Source of the DNA: Flavivirga sp. 57AJ16
Lineage (GTDB): Bacteria; Bacteroidota; Bacteroidia; Flavobacteriales; Flavobacteriaceae
Assembly: GCF_028736925.1 (NCBI RefSeq)
Contig: NZ_JAQZAT010000002.1
Location: forward strand, 124,001-188,000
Reading direction: 5' to 3'
DNA: 64,000 nt
Positions 25,424 through 33,889 of the stretch are shown piece after piece. The notes under the pieces were generated by a model. That model made no database searches. It was not told where the DNA came from and saw only the letters and a program-made list of their open reading frames with translations. The position numbers and the translations under genes are program-made. Positions within the stretch are counted from its first letter, which is position 1. The number at the start of each line of letters is the position of its first letter.

Positions 25424-26137
25424 GTGAAGCGAGAAATAGTCATAACTGCCGATGGTTCATCGACCATTCATTTACCTGATTGGAATGAGCAATACCACTC
25501 CAAGCATGGTGCCATACAGGAAGCCTATCATGTATTTATAAAACAGGGCTTACATCATTTTTGCCATTCTGAGCCCTTGTGCAAAGCGGAGTCGAAGCAT
25601 ATTTCAGGATCCCATAAAAATATATCCCTTCTGGAAATTGGTTTTGGTACAGGGTTAAATGCTTTTATTACCTTATTAGAAGCAGAAAATTTAAAGGTTA
25701 ATATTGATTATTTTGGTGTCGAAGGCTATCCTGTTTTAATGGATGAAATCAATCAGTTAAATTACCCCACGGAATTAAACGTTGAAAATAAAGCCTCTCT
25801 TTTTAAAAAACTTCACGAAGTTTCTTGGGAGGAAAAACATATAGTTTCCGAAAATTTTTCTATAGAAAAGCAACATCGTTTCTTTTCAGAAATTAAAGAA
25901 GAAGATATCTACAATATTATATATTTTGATGCCTTTGGTGCCAGAGTACAACCAGAGTTATGGACAGAGCCTATATTTTTGAAAATGTACCATGCATTAA
26001 AAGCAGGAGGTGTTTTGGTGACCTATTCAGCAAAAGGGAGCGTCCGTCGTGCCATGGAAGCTGTAGGTTTCGTGGTTGAGCGCTTACCAGGCCCTCCTGG
26101 TAAACGTGAAATGCTCAGAGCCACGAAAAGGAGCTGA
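25424..26137 (+). CDS. mnmD: tRNA mnm5s2U34 methyltransferase MnmD, with an in-frame repeat-derived insert
   Basis: SAM-dependent enzyme finishing the 5-methylaminomethyl-2-thiouridine modification at tRNA wobble position 34; stand-alone version of the MnmC methyltransferase half. 237 residues. GTG start at 25424 gives KREIVITADGSSTIHLPDWN; then SKHGAIQEAYHVFIKQGLHH, the SAM motif LLEIGFGTGLNAFITLLEAE, and YFDAFGARVQPELWTEPIFL with GGVLVTYSAKGSVRRAME and GPPGKREMLRA. Oddity: residues 47-65 (CHSEPLCKAESKHISGSHK), encoded by ~25565-25615, read as an intergenic repeat (cattctgagccc...cggagtcgaag...ggatcccat) sitting in the loop before the SAM motif. The normal family sequence is expected to pass straight from LHHF to the SAM strand. 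Confidence 0.92.
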   Translation: MKREIVITADGSSTIHLPDWNEQYHSKHGAIQEAYHVFIKQGLHHFCHSEPLCKAESKHISGSHKNISLLEIGFGTGLNAFITLLEAENLKVNIDYFGVEGYPVLMDEINQLNYPTELNVENKASLFKKLHEVSWEEKHIVSENFSIEKQHRFFSEIKEEDIYNIIYFDAFGARVQPELWTEPIFLKMYHALKAGGVLVTYSAKGSVRRAMEAVGFVVERLPGPPGKREMLRATKRS

Positions 26138-26329
26138 GCATTCGGATTCATCCAAATGTTACGCGCTTGTAAAGAAGCGTGACATTCAACGGAGTTAAAT
26201 GCTAGATACTTGTAAAAAGATTTGATATTTATACTGTGTTGTTAAACCTGGAATATCAACAGACTGTTAAACCTAATATAAATCATTAGCAAACCGATAG
26301 GTCTTTTTGTAACTTTAATAAAAAAAGAA

Positions 26330-27235
26330 ATGCGAGTTTTAATAACAGGTGCTACAGGTTTAATAGGGCAGGAAATTGTAAAGCTTTGTCAAAAAAGGGA
26401 TATTGCAGTTAATTATCTAACGACCAGTCATTCTAAAATATCCAAAACAAAGAATTACCAAGGGTTTTATTGGAATCCGAAAACCCAAGATATAGATCCA
26501 GATTGTTTTAAAAATATTGATGCCATTATACATTTGGCAGGTGCAACCGTATCTAAGCGTTGGACACCCTCCTATAAAAAAGAAATTTTATCCAGTAGAA
26601 AAATAACGACCCAGTTATTAATTAATGCTTTAAAAGGAGAGACCCATACCATAAAACAAGTTATTTCTGCAAGCGCTATTGGAATTTATTCAGATTCCCT
26701 AACTAATTATTATGAAGAGGGAGCCAGGGATTTTGGCCATTCTTTTTTAAGTGAAGTAGTACAGGTATGGGAGCAAGAAGTCGATGCCTTTGCGAAACTG
26801 AACATCACTGTTTCCAAAATAAGAATAGGTCTGGTTTTAGCTAAAAAAGGTGGGGCATTGCAAGAAATGGTAAAACCTATTTCGTTTGGCATGGGCGCTT
26901 CTTTTGGTAGTGGTAAACAATGGCAATCCTGGATACATATTAATGATTTGGCAAATATGTTTTTATATATATTAAAATTTAATCTAGGCGGTGTTTATAA
27001 TGGTGTTGCTCCAAACGCTGTTACTAACAATGAGTTAATAAAAACCATAGCTAGTGTGATGCGCAAGCCCTTGTTTTTACCGAGTGTTCCTAAATTTTTT
27101 TTAAAGATAGTGTTAGGGGAGATGCATACGCTGTTATTTGAAAGTCAAAGGGTAAGTGCCAAAAAAATTGAAAATAAAGGTTTTCTTTTCAAATACTATT
27201 ATTTGCGACCTGCTTTAGAAAATTTACTTGATTGA
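26330..27235 (+). CDS. TIGR01777 family epimerase-like protein (extended SDR)
   Basis: 301 residues. N-terminal NAD(P)-binding motif LITGATGLIGQEIVKLC, then FYWNPKTQDIDPDCFKNIDA and IIHLAGATVSKRWTPSYKKE, SASAIGIYSD (the catalytic region), IRIGLVLAKKGGALQEMV, and WQSWIHINDLANMFLYIL. The C-terminal DUF1731-like segment is present (KPLFLPSVPKFFLKIVLGEM, then LLFESQRVSAKKIENKGF). The family resembles nucleoside-sugar epimerases but substrates are unknown. ATG start at 26330. Single gene. Confidence 0.92.
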   Translation: MRVLITGATGLIGQEIVKLCQKRDIAVNYLTTSHSKISKTKNYQGFYWNPKTQDIDPDCFKNIDAIIHLAGATVSKRWTPSYKKEILSSRKITTQLLINALKGETHTIKQVISASAIGIYSDSLTNYYEEGARDFGHSFLSEVVQVWEQEVDAFAKLNITVSKIRIGLVLAKKGGALQEMVKPISFGMGASFGSGKQWQSWIHINDLANMFLYILKFNLGGVYNGVAPNAVTNNELIKTIASVMRKPLFLPSVPKFFLKIVLGEMHTLLFESQRVSAKKIENKGFLFKYYYLRPALENLLD

Positions 27236-27254
27236 AAGAACGTTTTACGTGCTA

Positions 27255-27415
27255 ATACCATTTCTACCTTAAATTTACTCAATAAAACAGCAAATATTAG
27301 CCTAAAATTTCAAAATAAAAAAGAACCGTAGCCCTGCTATGCATGTATTTTCTTTATCAACAAAGTCAAAAAACAACTCCTTTTCTTATGGGTAAATTTA
27401 AATCAGAACAGGTAT
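27255..27415. repeat. ATACC-ended inverted-repeat element, 161 bp
   Basis: Left end ataccatttctaccttaaat, right end aaatttaaatcagaacaggt then at; the last five bases ggtat complement the first five, and taaattta pairs again further in. Core: gaaccgtagccctgctatgc. Related copies: 15875-16036 (162 bp, intact) and 6776-6854 (core lost). It lies between the epimerase gene and the grpE promoter. Confidence 0.65.
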
Positions 27416-27536
27416 GACCTATTTCCATGCTAAACTTACCGAAAATAAACCTTTTTTCTTTCTCTTTCTTCTTCAATAATATAGACGATGCTTAGTCTAA
27501 CTTCAAAAAACGTCTTTTAAGACAAAAAATATTTAG

Positions 27537-27577
27537 TGACATTATGACATTTTTATAATATTGGCAGTACTTTTGCC
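27537..27577 (+). promoter_or_regulatory. Sigma-54-like promoter with upstream TGACA repeats, for grpE-dnaJ
   Basis: ttggcagtacttttgcc (27561-27577) has GG (27563-27564) and GC (27575-27576) exactly ten bases apart, the -24/-12 spacing of sigma-54 promoters. Eleven bases upstream, tgaca-tta-tgaca (27537-27549) is a direct repeat that could bind a regulator. The same stretch also contains TACTTTTG, a possible Bacteroidota -7 element, though without a matching -33 box. The expected start is about 28 bases before the grpE ATG. Confidence 0.5.
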
Positions 27578-27615
27578 AACTAATTTTAGTATTTGTATAA
27601 AATTTAAATGCAGCA

Positions 27616-28167
27616 ATGAGTAAGAAAGAAAAAACAAACGATATAGAAAACGATCAAATAGATGGTGTACAAAATGAAACCATTGAAGTTGAAGAGCAAG
27701 TTGTAGAAGAACAAACTGTAGAAGAGAAGCTTCAAGCAGAATTAAAACAAGAAAAAGATAAGTTTTTACGCCTATTTGCCGAATTTGAGAACTATAAACG
27801 CCGTACTTCTAAAGAGCGTCTTGAGTTATTTTCTACAGCAAGTGAGGATGTAATGAAAACGTTATTGCCGATTCTTGATGATTTTGAACGTGCATTGACC
27901 CATATAGAAGAAGATAAGGAAGCAGAAGAATTACGCAATGGGGTTTTATTAATTTATCAGAAATTAGTAAAAACTTTAGAACAAAAAGGCTTGACAGTTG
28001 TTATGGTAGAAAAAGGAGATGTTTTTAATGCTGACGATCATGAAGCTGTTACTCAAATACCAGCTCCTAGTGACGATTTAAAAGGAAAAATTATTGATGT
28101 TATTGAAAAAGGATACAAACTTGGTGAGAAAGTAATTCGTTTTCCAAAAGTTGTTATAGGGCAATAA
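27616..28167 (+). CDS. grpE: Nucleotide exchange factor GrpE
   Basis: Releases ADP from DnaK, resetting the Hsp70 cycle. 183 residues. An acidic N-terminal region (residues ~1-40, EVEEQVVEEQTVEEKLQAEL), the long dimerisation helix with FLRLFAEFENYKRRTSKERL, and the C-terminal beta domain with TLLPILDDFERALTHIEED, GDVFNADDHEAVTQIPAPSD and GYKLGEKVIRFPKVVIG. All hallmarks are present. It starts the grpE-dnaJ operon (9 bases between); dnaK is not in the window. Confidence 0.97.
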   Translation: MSKKEKTNDIENDQIDGVQNETIEVEEQVVEEQTVEEKLQAELKQEKDKFLRLFAEFENYKRRTSKERLELFSTASEDVMKTLLPILDDFERALTHIEEDKEAEELRNGVLLIYQKLVKTLEQKGLTVVMVEKGDVFNADDHEAVTQIPAPSDDLKGKIIDVIEKGYKLGEKVIRFPKVVIGQ

Positions 28168-28176
28168 AATATAGAT

Positions 28177-29298
28177 ATGGCAAAAAGAGACTATTACGAG
28201 ATATTAGGAATTAGTAAAGGTGCTACTGGGGCTGAAATAAAGAAAGCTTATCGGAAAAAAGCAATTGAATTTCATCCAGATAAGAATCCGGATGATAAAG
28301 GAGCTGAAGCTAAATTTAAAGAAGCAGCCGAAGCTTATGAGGTATTGAGTGATGCTGATAAAAAAGCACGTTACGACCAATTTGGTCACCAAGCTTTTGA
28401 AAATGGCGGCGGCGGCTTTGGTGGCGGCGGCATGAATATGGAAGATATTTTTAGCCAGTTTGGTGATATTTTTGGCGGTGGTTTTGGCGGTGGCGGATTC
28501 TCAGGTTTTGGTGGTGGCGGTGGCCAGCGCCGTACCAAAGGGAGTAACCTTCGTATTCGTGTTAAATTGACTCTAGAAGAAGTCGCCAATGGTGTAGAGA
28601 AAAAAGTAAAAGTAAAACGAAAGGTTCAAGCACCAGGAACAACCTATAAAACATGTTCAACGTGTAATGGTAGTGGGCAAATAACACGGATAGCAAATAC
28701 GATCTTAGGTAGAATGCAAACGTCTGCACCATGTAATGTGTGTGGTGGTGCTGGGCAAACCATAGATAAAAAGCCAAGTGATGCAGATTCTCAAGGACTG
28801 AAAGTTGCCGAAGAAACGGTTTCTATAAAAATACCAGCAGGTGTTGTAGATGGTATGCAGCTCAAAGTATCAGGGAAAGGTAATGAAGCTCCAGGAAATG
28901 GTATTTCGGGAGATCTTATAGTTGTTATTGAAGAAGAAATACATGATAAATTACAGCGAGAAGGTGATAATTTACACTACGATTTATATGTAAGCTATCC
29001 AGATGCTGTTTTAGGAACGTCTAAGGAAATTGATACTGTAACAGGTAAAGTACGTATTAAGGTAGAGCCAGGTGTGCAATCTGGTAAAATTTTGCGTTTA
29101 CGAGGAAAAGGGATACCAAGTATAAACGGTTATGGGGTAGGTGACTTATTGGTGCATGTAAATGTATGGACCCCAAAAACGTTAAGTAAGCAGCAAAAAG
29201 AATTTTTTGAATCTATGAGAAACGATGAACATTTCGAACCAAAACCAGAAAGTTCTGATAAATCATTTTTTGAGAAAGTAAAAGATATGTTCTCATAA
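28177..29298 (+). CDS. dnaJ: Chaperone DnaJ with a reduced zinc-finger region
   Basis: Hsp40 co-chaperone that delivers unfolded proteins to DnaK and stimulates its ATPase. 373 residues. J-domain at residues ~4-68 with [16 protein letters not shown] (HPD), a long Gly/Phe region (~70-120), then a cysteine region, then the two C-terminal beta domains and the dimerisation tail. Only two CxxCxGxG motifs are visible (CSTCNGSG and CNVCGGAG) instead of four, so at most one zinc site remains. I recall this being usual in flavobacterial DnaJ, so it is probably lineage-typical and not damage. Confidence 0.96.
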   Translation: MAKRDYYEILGISKGATGAEIKKAYRKKAIEFHPDKNPDDKGAEAKFKEAAEAYEVLSDADKKARYDQFGHQAFENGGGGFGGGGMNMEDIFSQFGDIFGGGFGGGGFSGFGGGGGQRRTKGSNLRIRVKLTLEEVANGVEKKVKVKRKVQAPGTTYKTCSTCNGSGQITRIANTILGRMQTSAPCNVCGGAGQTIDKKPSDADSQGLKVAEETVSIKIPAGVVDGMQLKVSGKGNEAPGNGISGDLIVVIEEEIHDKLQREGDNLHYDLYVSYPDAVLGTSKEIDTVTGKVRIKVEPGVQSGKILRLRGKGIPSINGYGVGDLLVHVNVWTPKTLSKQQKEFFESMRNDEHFEPKPESSDKSFFEKVKDMFS

Positions 29299-29465
29299 AA
29301 GCAGAACATTTTTAGTAATAAAGGACTAAGTATATATACGTAAAATTTTTGAATTATAAAAGAAGTTCTCTTATAGTTTTGTTATTAGTATATAAAAAAT
29401 AACTATATTTGAATTATCACTAATTTATTTTAGTGGTAATTTTTCTTTTTCATAGCAATTTTTTT
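29299..29465. other. Gap after dnaJ
   Basis: AT-rich sequence with one weak hairpin, atcact-aatttatttt-agtggt (about 29417-29438), followed by T-residues. It may be an additional terminator for the grpE-dnaJ transcript. No reading frame is seen. Confidence 0.35.
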
Positions 29466-29501
29466 CCCATCCTTAATTTATTAAGGGTGGGTTTTGTTTT
29501 T
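29466..29501 (+). terminator. Terminator downstream of grpE-dnaJ
   Basis: cccatccttaa (29466-29476) pairs with ttaagggtggg (29481-29491), with one G-U pair, and is followed by ttttgtttttt. It lies about 170 bases after the dnaJ stop. Confidence 0.7.
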
Positions 29502-29599
29502 TATAAAGTTCCCTTTTTTTATTTAGAATTAAAAAGATGGAATAGGAGGCTAAAATAGCCTGTCGATTGTAGAACATAGAGGGGATACATAAATATTAA

Positions 29600-29684
29600 C
29601 AAATAAAAATTGGACACGAATATCACAGGTTTTTTCTGCCATGTAATATTCGTGCCCTTTTTAAAGATGTACACACACGGTAGC
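29600..29684. repeat. Shortened relative of the 1196-1435 inverted-repeat element
   Basis: The left part aaataaaaattggacacgaa and right part attcgtgcccttttTaaaga then tgtacacacacggtag match the two arms of the 1196-1435 element. The inner 95-bp spacer and part of each arm are missing. A 65-codon minus-strand frame crossing it (29519-29716) is a by-product. Confidence 0.6.
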
Positions 29685-29795
29685 TGTAGAACAGGAAAGA
29701 TTTTGCAGAGCATCATAAAAAGTCAAGACGAGTTGAGTATGTTAGTGTATAACATTTAATATATTTACATCCATCAAGTCAATTAAAAAATAAGA

Positions 29796-30722
29796 ATGAA
29801 CAACTTACTGGAAGTTGAGGAGGTTTCTAAAAACTTCGGAGACTTTATAGCGCTTAATAAAGTGTCGATTACGGTGCCTAAAGGCAGTATTTTTGGTCTG
29901 TTAGGCCCAAATGGAGCGGGGAAAACAACACTGATACGAGTTATAAATCAAATAACAATGCCAGATCAAGGAAAGGTACACTTAGATGGTGAATTACTTA
30001 AACCTGCACATATTAAGGATATTGGCTATTTACCAGAAGAACGCGGTCTTTATAAGTCTATGAAAGTAGGGGAACAAGCTTTATATTTGGCTCAGTTAAA
30101 AGGTTTGAGTAAAGCAGAAGCCATAACAAGGCTAAAGTACTGGTTTGAACGTTTAGGGATTGGAGACTGGTGGAACAAGAAAATTCAGGAATTATCCAAA
30201 GGAATGGCTCAAAAAATACAGTTTATCGTTACGGTATTACACCAGCCAAAACTTTTAATTTTTGATGAGCCTTTTTCAGGTTTCGATCCTATAAATGCCA
30301 ATTTAATAAAAGATGAAATCCTACGTTTGCGAGAAGAGGGGGCTACCGTTATTTTTTCGACCCATAGAATGGAATCCGTAGAGGAACTTTGTGATGATAT
30401 AGCCTTGATACATAAATCGAATAAAATTCTTGAAGGTAAACTAATCAATGTAAAACGAAACTATAAAATAAATACTTACGAGGTTGGTATTCGAACAGAA
30501 CATAAAAAAAAACTAGAACAAGAACTAGCAAATAAGTTTGATATTTCGACAGCCAATTTTAAGACTTTAGAAGACGAATTAAAACTTAATATAAAGCTTT
30601 CTGAAACTGATAAACCAAATGATTTATTAAGTTATTTGACTTCAAAAGGAGAGGTCTCACATTTTGTTGAATTGATACCAAGTGTAAACGATATTTTTAT
30701 TCAAACGGTAAGGAATAATTAA
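29796..30722 (+). CDS. ABC transporter ATP-binding protein (NatA-like)
   Basis: 308 residues. Walker A GPNGAGKTT near residue 38, signature QELSKGMAQK, Walker B LLIFDEPFSGFDPINANL, and the switch His in IFSTHRMESVEELC. The C-terminal ~85 residues form an extra domain as in the NatA/DrrA group. It pairs with the permease starting four bases after its stop. The pair probably exports something or extrudes sodium, as in NatAB; the substrate is unknown. First gene of an apparent five-gene operon (29796-35053). Confidence 0.93.
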   Translation: MNNLLEVEEVSKNFGDFIALNKVSITVPKGSIFGLLGPNGAGKTTLIRVINQITMPDQGKVHLDGELLKPAHIKDIGYLPEERGLYKSMKVGEQALYLAQLKGLSKAEAITRLKYWFERLGIGDWWNKKIQELSKGMAQKIQFIVTVLHQPKLLIFDEPFSGFDPINANLIKDEILRLREEGATVIFSTHRMESVEELCDDIALIHKSNKILEGKLINVKRNYKINTYEVGIRTEHKKKLEQELANKFDISTANFKTLEDELKLNIKLSETDKPNDLLSYLTSKGEVSHFVELIPSVNDIFIQTVRNN

Positions 30723-30726
30723 TTTT

Positions 30727-32040
30727 ATGAACCATTTATCACTTATAATAAAGCGCGAGTACCTAACAAAGGTTAAAAATAAATCATTTATAGTGATGAC
30801 TATTTTAAGCCCTATTATAATGATAGTGCTCATTGCTGTTGTTGCCTACTTATCACAGTTAAATAACGATAAAGTACGTGTTATTTCTGTTTTGGATGAA
30901 TCAGGATTCGTACAAGGCGTTTTCAAGAACTCAGAAAAAACAACCTATCATATGCTAGAGAATATGTCCTTAGAGGAAGCTAAAACAGTATCAAAAGAGA
31001 CGGCTTCTTATGGATTGTTGCATATAGATAAGTTTGACGCTATAGAAACTGTTGGTAATCATATTAAGTTCTATTCAGAAGAATCACCGTCGCTTACTTT
31101 AATGTCTAATTTGGAGGGGCAATTGGAGAAGACGTTTACAAATATTAAATTACAACAGCAAGGCATAGATCTTGATTTAATTAATGCTTCGAAAATAAGA
31201 ATTGATATAGCCCAGGAAAGCTTTAAAGGTGAAAAAACATCAAAAATAGATAGTTTTGCCAAACTTGGTTTTGGAATTGCAGCAGGCTATTTGTTGTTTA
31301 TGTTTATCATCATTTATGGTAATATGATTATGCGCAGTGTGATAGAGGAAAAAACAAGTAGAATTATAGAAATTATTATTTCTTCTGTAAAACCAGTGCA
31401 ATTAATGCTTGGGAAAATTATAGGCACTTCGTTGGCAGGCATCACGCAGTTTGTTATTTGGATGATTTTTGGAGGTCTTTTAATGACTGTTGTTTCATTG
31501 GTGATGGGTGTTGATTTATTTGATTCAACTACGCCACAACAGGAATTAATGCAATTGGCTTCAGATGGTTCTAGTATGGATTTTTATTTTGAATCTTTTA
31601 AAACAGCTATGCAAAATTTACCGCTAATAAACCTTATTATGGCATTTATATTGTTTTTTATTGGGGGTTATTTGTTATACAGTTCGCTGTATGCTGCTAT
31701 TGGAGCAGCGGTAGATAACGAAACAGACACGCAGCAGTTTTTATTGCCGATAATAGTGCCTTTAATTTTAGCGGTTTATATTGGTATCTTTACGGTTATT
31801 GAAGATCCACACGGAACGGTGTCTACGGTATTTTCTTTTATACCTTTAACGTCCCCGGTGGTTATGCTTATGCGTATTCCTTTTGGAGTACCTGTGTGGC
31901 AACAATTGGTATCATTATTGATATTAATAGGTTCTTTTATGTTTGCGGTTTGGATAGCAGCAAAAATATACAGAGTCGGTATTTTAATGTATGGTAAAAA
32001 ACCAAGTTATAAGGAATTGATAAAGTGGATTAAATACTAA
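30727..32040 (+). CDS. ABC transporter permease (NatB-like, ABC-2 type)
   Basis: 437 residues. N-terminal cytoplasmic stretch LIIKREYLTKVKNKSFIVMT, one membrane helix, a large extracytoplasmic domain (~residues 45-175), then five membrane segments from GFGIAAGYLLFMFIIIYGNM to the C-terminus. EEKTSRIIEIIISSVKPVQL is the coupling-helix motif typical of NatB. It partners the ATPase upstream and is followed by the MscS gene one base after its stop, so translation is tightly linked. Confidence 0.92.
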   Translation: MNHLSLIIKREYLTKVKNKSFIVMTILSPIIMIVLIAVVAYLSQLNNDKVRVISVLDESGFVQGVFKNSEKTTYHMLENMSLEEAKTVSKETASYGLLHIDKFDAIETVGNHIKFYSEESPSLTLMSNLEGQLEKTFTNIKLQQQGIDLDLINASKIRIDIAQESFKGEKTSKIDSFAKLGFGIAAGYLLFMFIIIYGNMIMRSVIEEKTSRIIEIIISSVKPVQLMLGKIIGTSLAGITQFVIWMIFGGLLMTVVSLVMGVDLFDSTTPQQELMQLASDGSSMDFYFESFKTAMQNLPLINLIMAFILFFIGGYLLYSSLYAAIGAAVDNETDTQQFLLPIIVPLILAVYIGIFTVIEDPHGTVSTVFSFIPLTSPVVMLMRIPFGVPVWQQLVSLLILIGSFMFAVWIAAKIYRVGILMYGKKPSYKELIKWIKY

Positions 32041-32041
32041 T

Positions 32042-33001
32042 ATGCAAAAAGAAATAACTAATAAAATAGAGGAAAGTGCAGAAGTAATAGGAGACGCTAT
32101 TACCAAAAGTTCTGTGTGGGAAAAAATTGTTGAGTTTCTGGAATTTAAGATTATAGATTTTACATACGGTACCGGAGACGAAGTACATAATGTTTTTTTC
32201 AGGGTTAAGTACCTCTTACTTATAGCTGTTGTTTTTATTGTTACTACTTATCTTTTAAGATGGATCAAGAGGTTGGTCACAAGGAAGATGCCTCCCGAGG
32301 ATAAAGCGAAATTTAATACGGTTTTTTCTTTCTCCAGATGGATCATTTACATTATTGTCATGCTCATTGTTTTTGATTCAGTGGGAGTTAATGTTACGGC
32401 TATTTTTGCAGCATCAGCCGCCTTATTGATAGGTATTGGTCTGGCGCTGCAAACCTTATTTCAGGATATTATTTCTGGTGTTTTTATTCTGGTAGACCAA
32501 TCTGTTCATGTTGGTGATATTATTGAATTGGAAGGTAAAGTTGGTCGGGTTGAAGAAATCAAGCTTCGTACTACAAGGGCGGTAACCATTGATAATAAAG
32601 TATTGATCATTCCTAATCATTTATATTTAACCAATAGTTTATATAACTGGACTCAAAATGGTGTCACAACCAGGGAATCTGTTTCTGTTGGTGTGGCCTA
32701 TGGTAGTGATGTTCAGTTGGTAAAAAAGTTATTGATTCAGGCAGCCAGTACCCATCCCGATGTCCTTAGTGAACCAGAACCCACTGTCGTGTTTATGGAT
32801 TTTGGGGATAGCTCCCTGAACTTTAAAATTGTCTTTACTATTAACGACAGTTTTAAGGCACAATTCCCAAAAAGCGATATTCGCTTTGAAATAGACCGAT
32901 TATTCAGGGAAAATAACGTTACTATACCATTTCCACAGCGAGATATCCATATTATTTCAAAAACAGGAATAAAAGCAGATTCAGGAATTAATGAAAGGTA
33001 A
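32042..33001 (+). CDS. Mechanosensitive ion channel family protein (MscS type)
   Basis: 319 residues. Membrane segments at ~50-75 (YLLLIAVVFIVTTYLL), ~95-115 (WIIYIIVMLIVFDSVGVNV) and the pore helix (~120-150: AASAALLIGIGLALQTLFQD). The beta-domain signature VGDIIELEGKVGRVEEIKLR with TRAVTIDNKVLIIPNHLYLT follows, then the alpha/beta C-terminal domain. It opens under membrane tension to release solutes. It sits within the ABC/DUF6268/regulator operon and overlaps the start of the next gene by 11 bases. Confidence 0.94.
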   Translation: MQKEITNKIEESAEVIGDAITKSSVWEKIVEFLEFKIIDFTYGTGDEVHNVFFRVKYLLLIAVVFIVTTYLLRWIKRLVTRKMPPEDKAKFNTVFSFSRWIIYIIVMLIVFDSVGVNVTAIFAASAALLIGIGLALQTLFQDIISGVFILVDQSVHVGDIIELEGKVGRVEEIKLRTTRAVTIDNKVLIIPNHLYLTNSLYNWTQNGVTTRESVSVGVAYGSDVQLVKKLLIQAASTHPDVLSEPEPTVVFMDFGDSSLNFKIVFTINDSFKAQFPKSDIRFEIDRLFRENNVTIPFPQRDIHIISKTGIKADSGINER

Positions 33002-33887
33002 TATGACAAAACAGGGAACTAGATATCTTTTAATGTTATTACTGTTTTTTGTTTTTCAAACTACTTATGCCCAACTCACGGATTTAGCACGTTTGGAATA
33101 TTCTTTCATTCCAAAAAGTAATTCAGAAGATCAATATACAAGATTACGGGCCCTTTTAAATTATCCTGTTAAAATTAAAAAGGACGCTTATTTAATAGTA
33201 GGGGCAGAGTATAATCGTATTTTATTAAATCTTGAGCAGGATTACCCCTTTGATACCTCAGGATTAAACATTCTACACATCATAGATTTAAACCTTGGAT
33301 ATACATTTAAATTGAATGAAAAATGGCGTTTTGGCGCTAAGTTCAATCCCAGAATAGCTTCAACACTTACCAAAAGTTTAGTGTCTGACGATTTTTTTAT
33401 AAATGGGGGTCTGTTTTTTGTAAATGATAGAATGAAGGAGGTAAGCTTGAAGCGTCCTTATCGGTTGATTTTAGGGCTAACTTATAATGCTACGACAGGT
33501 TTGCCTTTCCCATTACCTTTTGTAAGTTATTATCGTGAGATCAATGAAACATGGAGTTTTAGTGCAGGTGTTCCAAAATCTAATCTAAAATATTCAATAA
33601 ATAATAAAAGTAATATTCAGATATTTGTTGGTCTGGATGGTTATTTGGCACATTTACAAGAACCTTCCATAGTCAACGGACAGCATGTTGATAACATTTC
33701 TATGTCAGTTATAGTTGGAGGTTTGGGATATGAGTATCTTTTTAATAGACATTTGGTAGGGTATTTGTATACAGGTTATACGTTTAGATTAAATAACGTA
33801 TTAAGAAACAAGGATAGAGATGAAATTTTTAAACTGGATAATGTCAATGCGTTTTATCTGAGAAGTGGAATTAAATTTAAAATATAG
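32991..33887 (+). CDS. DUF6268-like outer-membrane beta-barrel protein
   Basis: 298 residues (294 if the ATG at 33003 is used). A signal peptide (LLMLLLFFVFQTTYAQL, cut near residue 27) is followed by alternating beta strands throughout: YLIVGAEYNRILLNL, IIDLNLGYTFKLNEKWRFGA, PYRLILGLTYNATTGLPFPL, ETWSFSAGVPKSNLKYSINN, HLVGYLYTGYTFRLNNVLR. It ends in a barrel-like final strand (FYLRSGIKFKI, with a terminal aromatic-rich strand). The match to DUF6268 is from memory of the strand pattern. An outer-membrane partner in an operon with an exporter and an MscS channel is suggestive, but its role is unknown. Confidence 0.8.
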   Translation: MKGNMTKQGTRYLLMLLLFFVFQTTYAQLTDLARLEYSFIPKSNSEDQYTRLRALLNYPVKIKKDAYLIVGAEYNRILLNLEQDYPFDTSGLNILHIIDLNLGYTFKLNEKWRFGAKFNPRIASTLTKSLVSDDFFINGGLFFVNDRMKEVSLKRPYRLILGLTYNATTGLPFPLPFVSYYREINETWSFSAGVPKSNLKYSINNKSNIQIFVGLDGYLAHLQEPSIVNGQHVDNISMSVIVGGLGYEYLFNRHLVGYLYTGYTFRLNNVLRNKDRDEIFKLDNVNAFYLRSGIKFKI

Positions 33888-33889
33888 AT

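Noticed and set aside
29519-29716. 65-codon minus-strand frame
   Set aside because: Crosses a terminator and a repeat relic; the composition is an AT-rich by-product.
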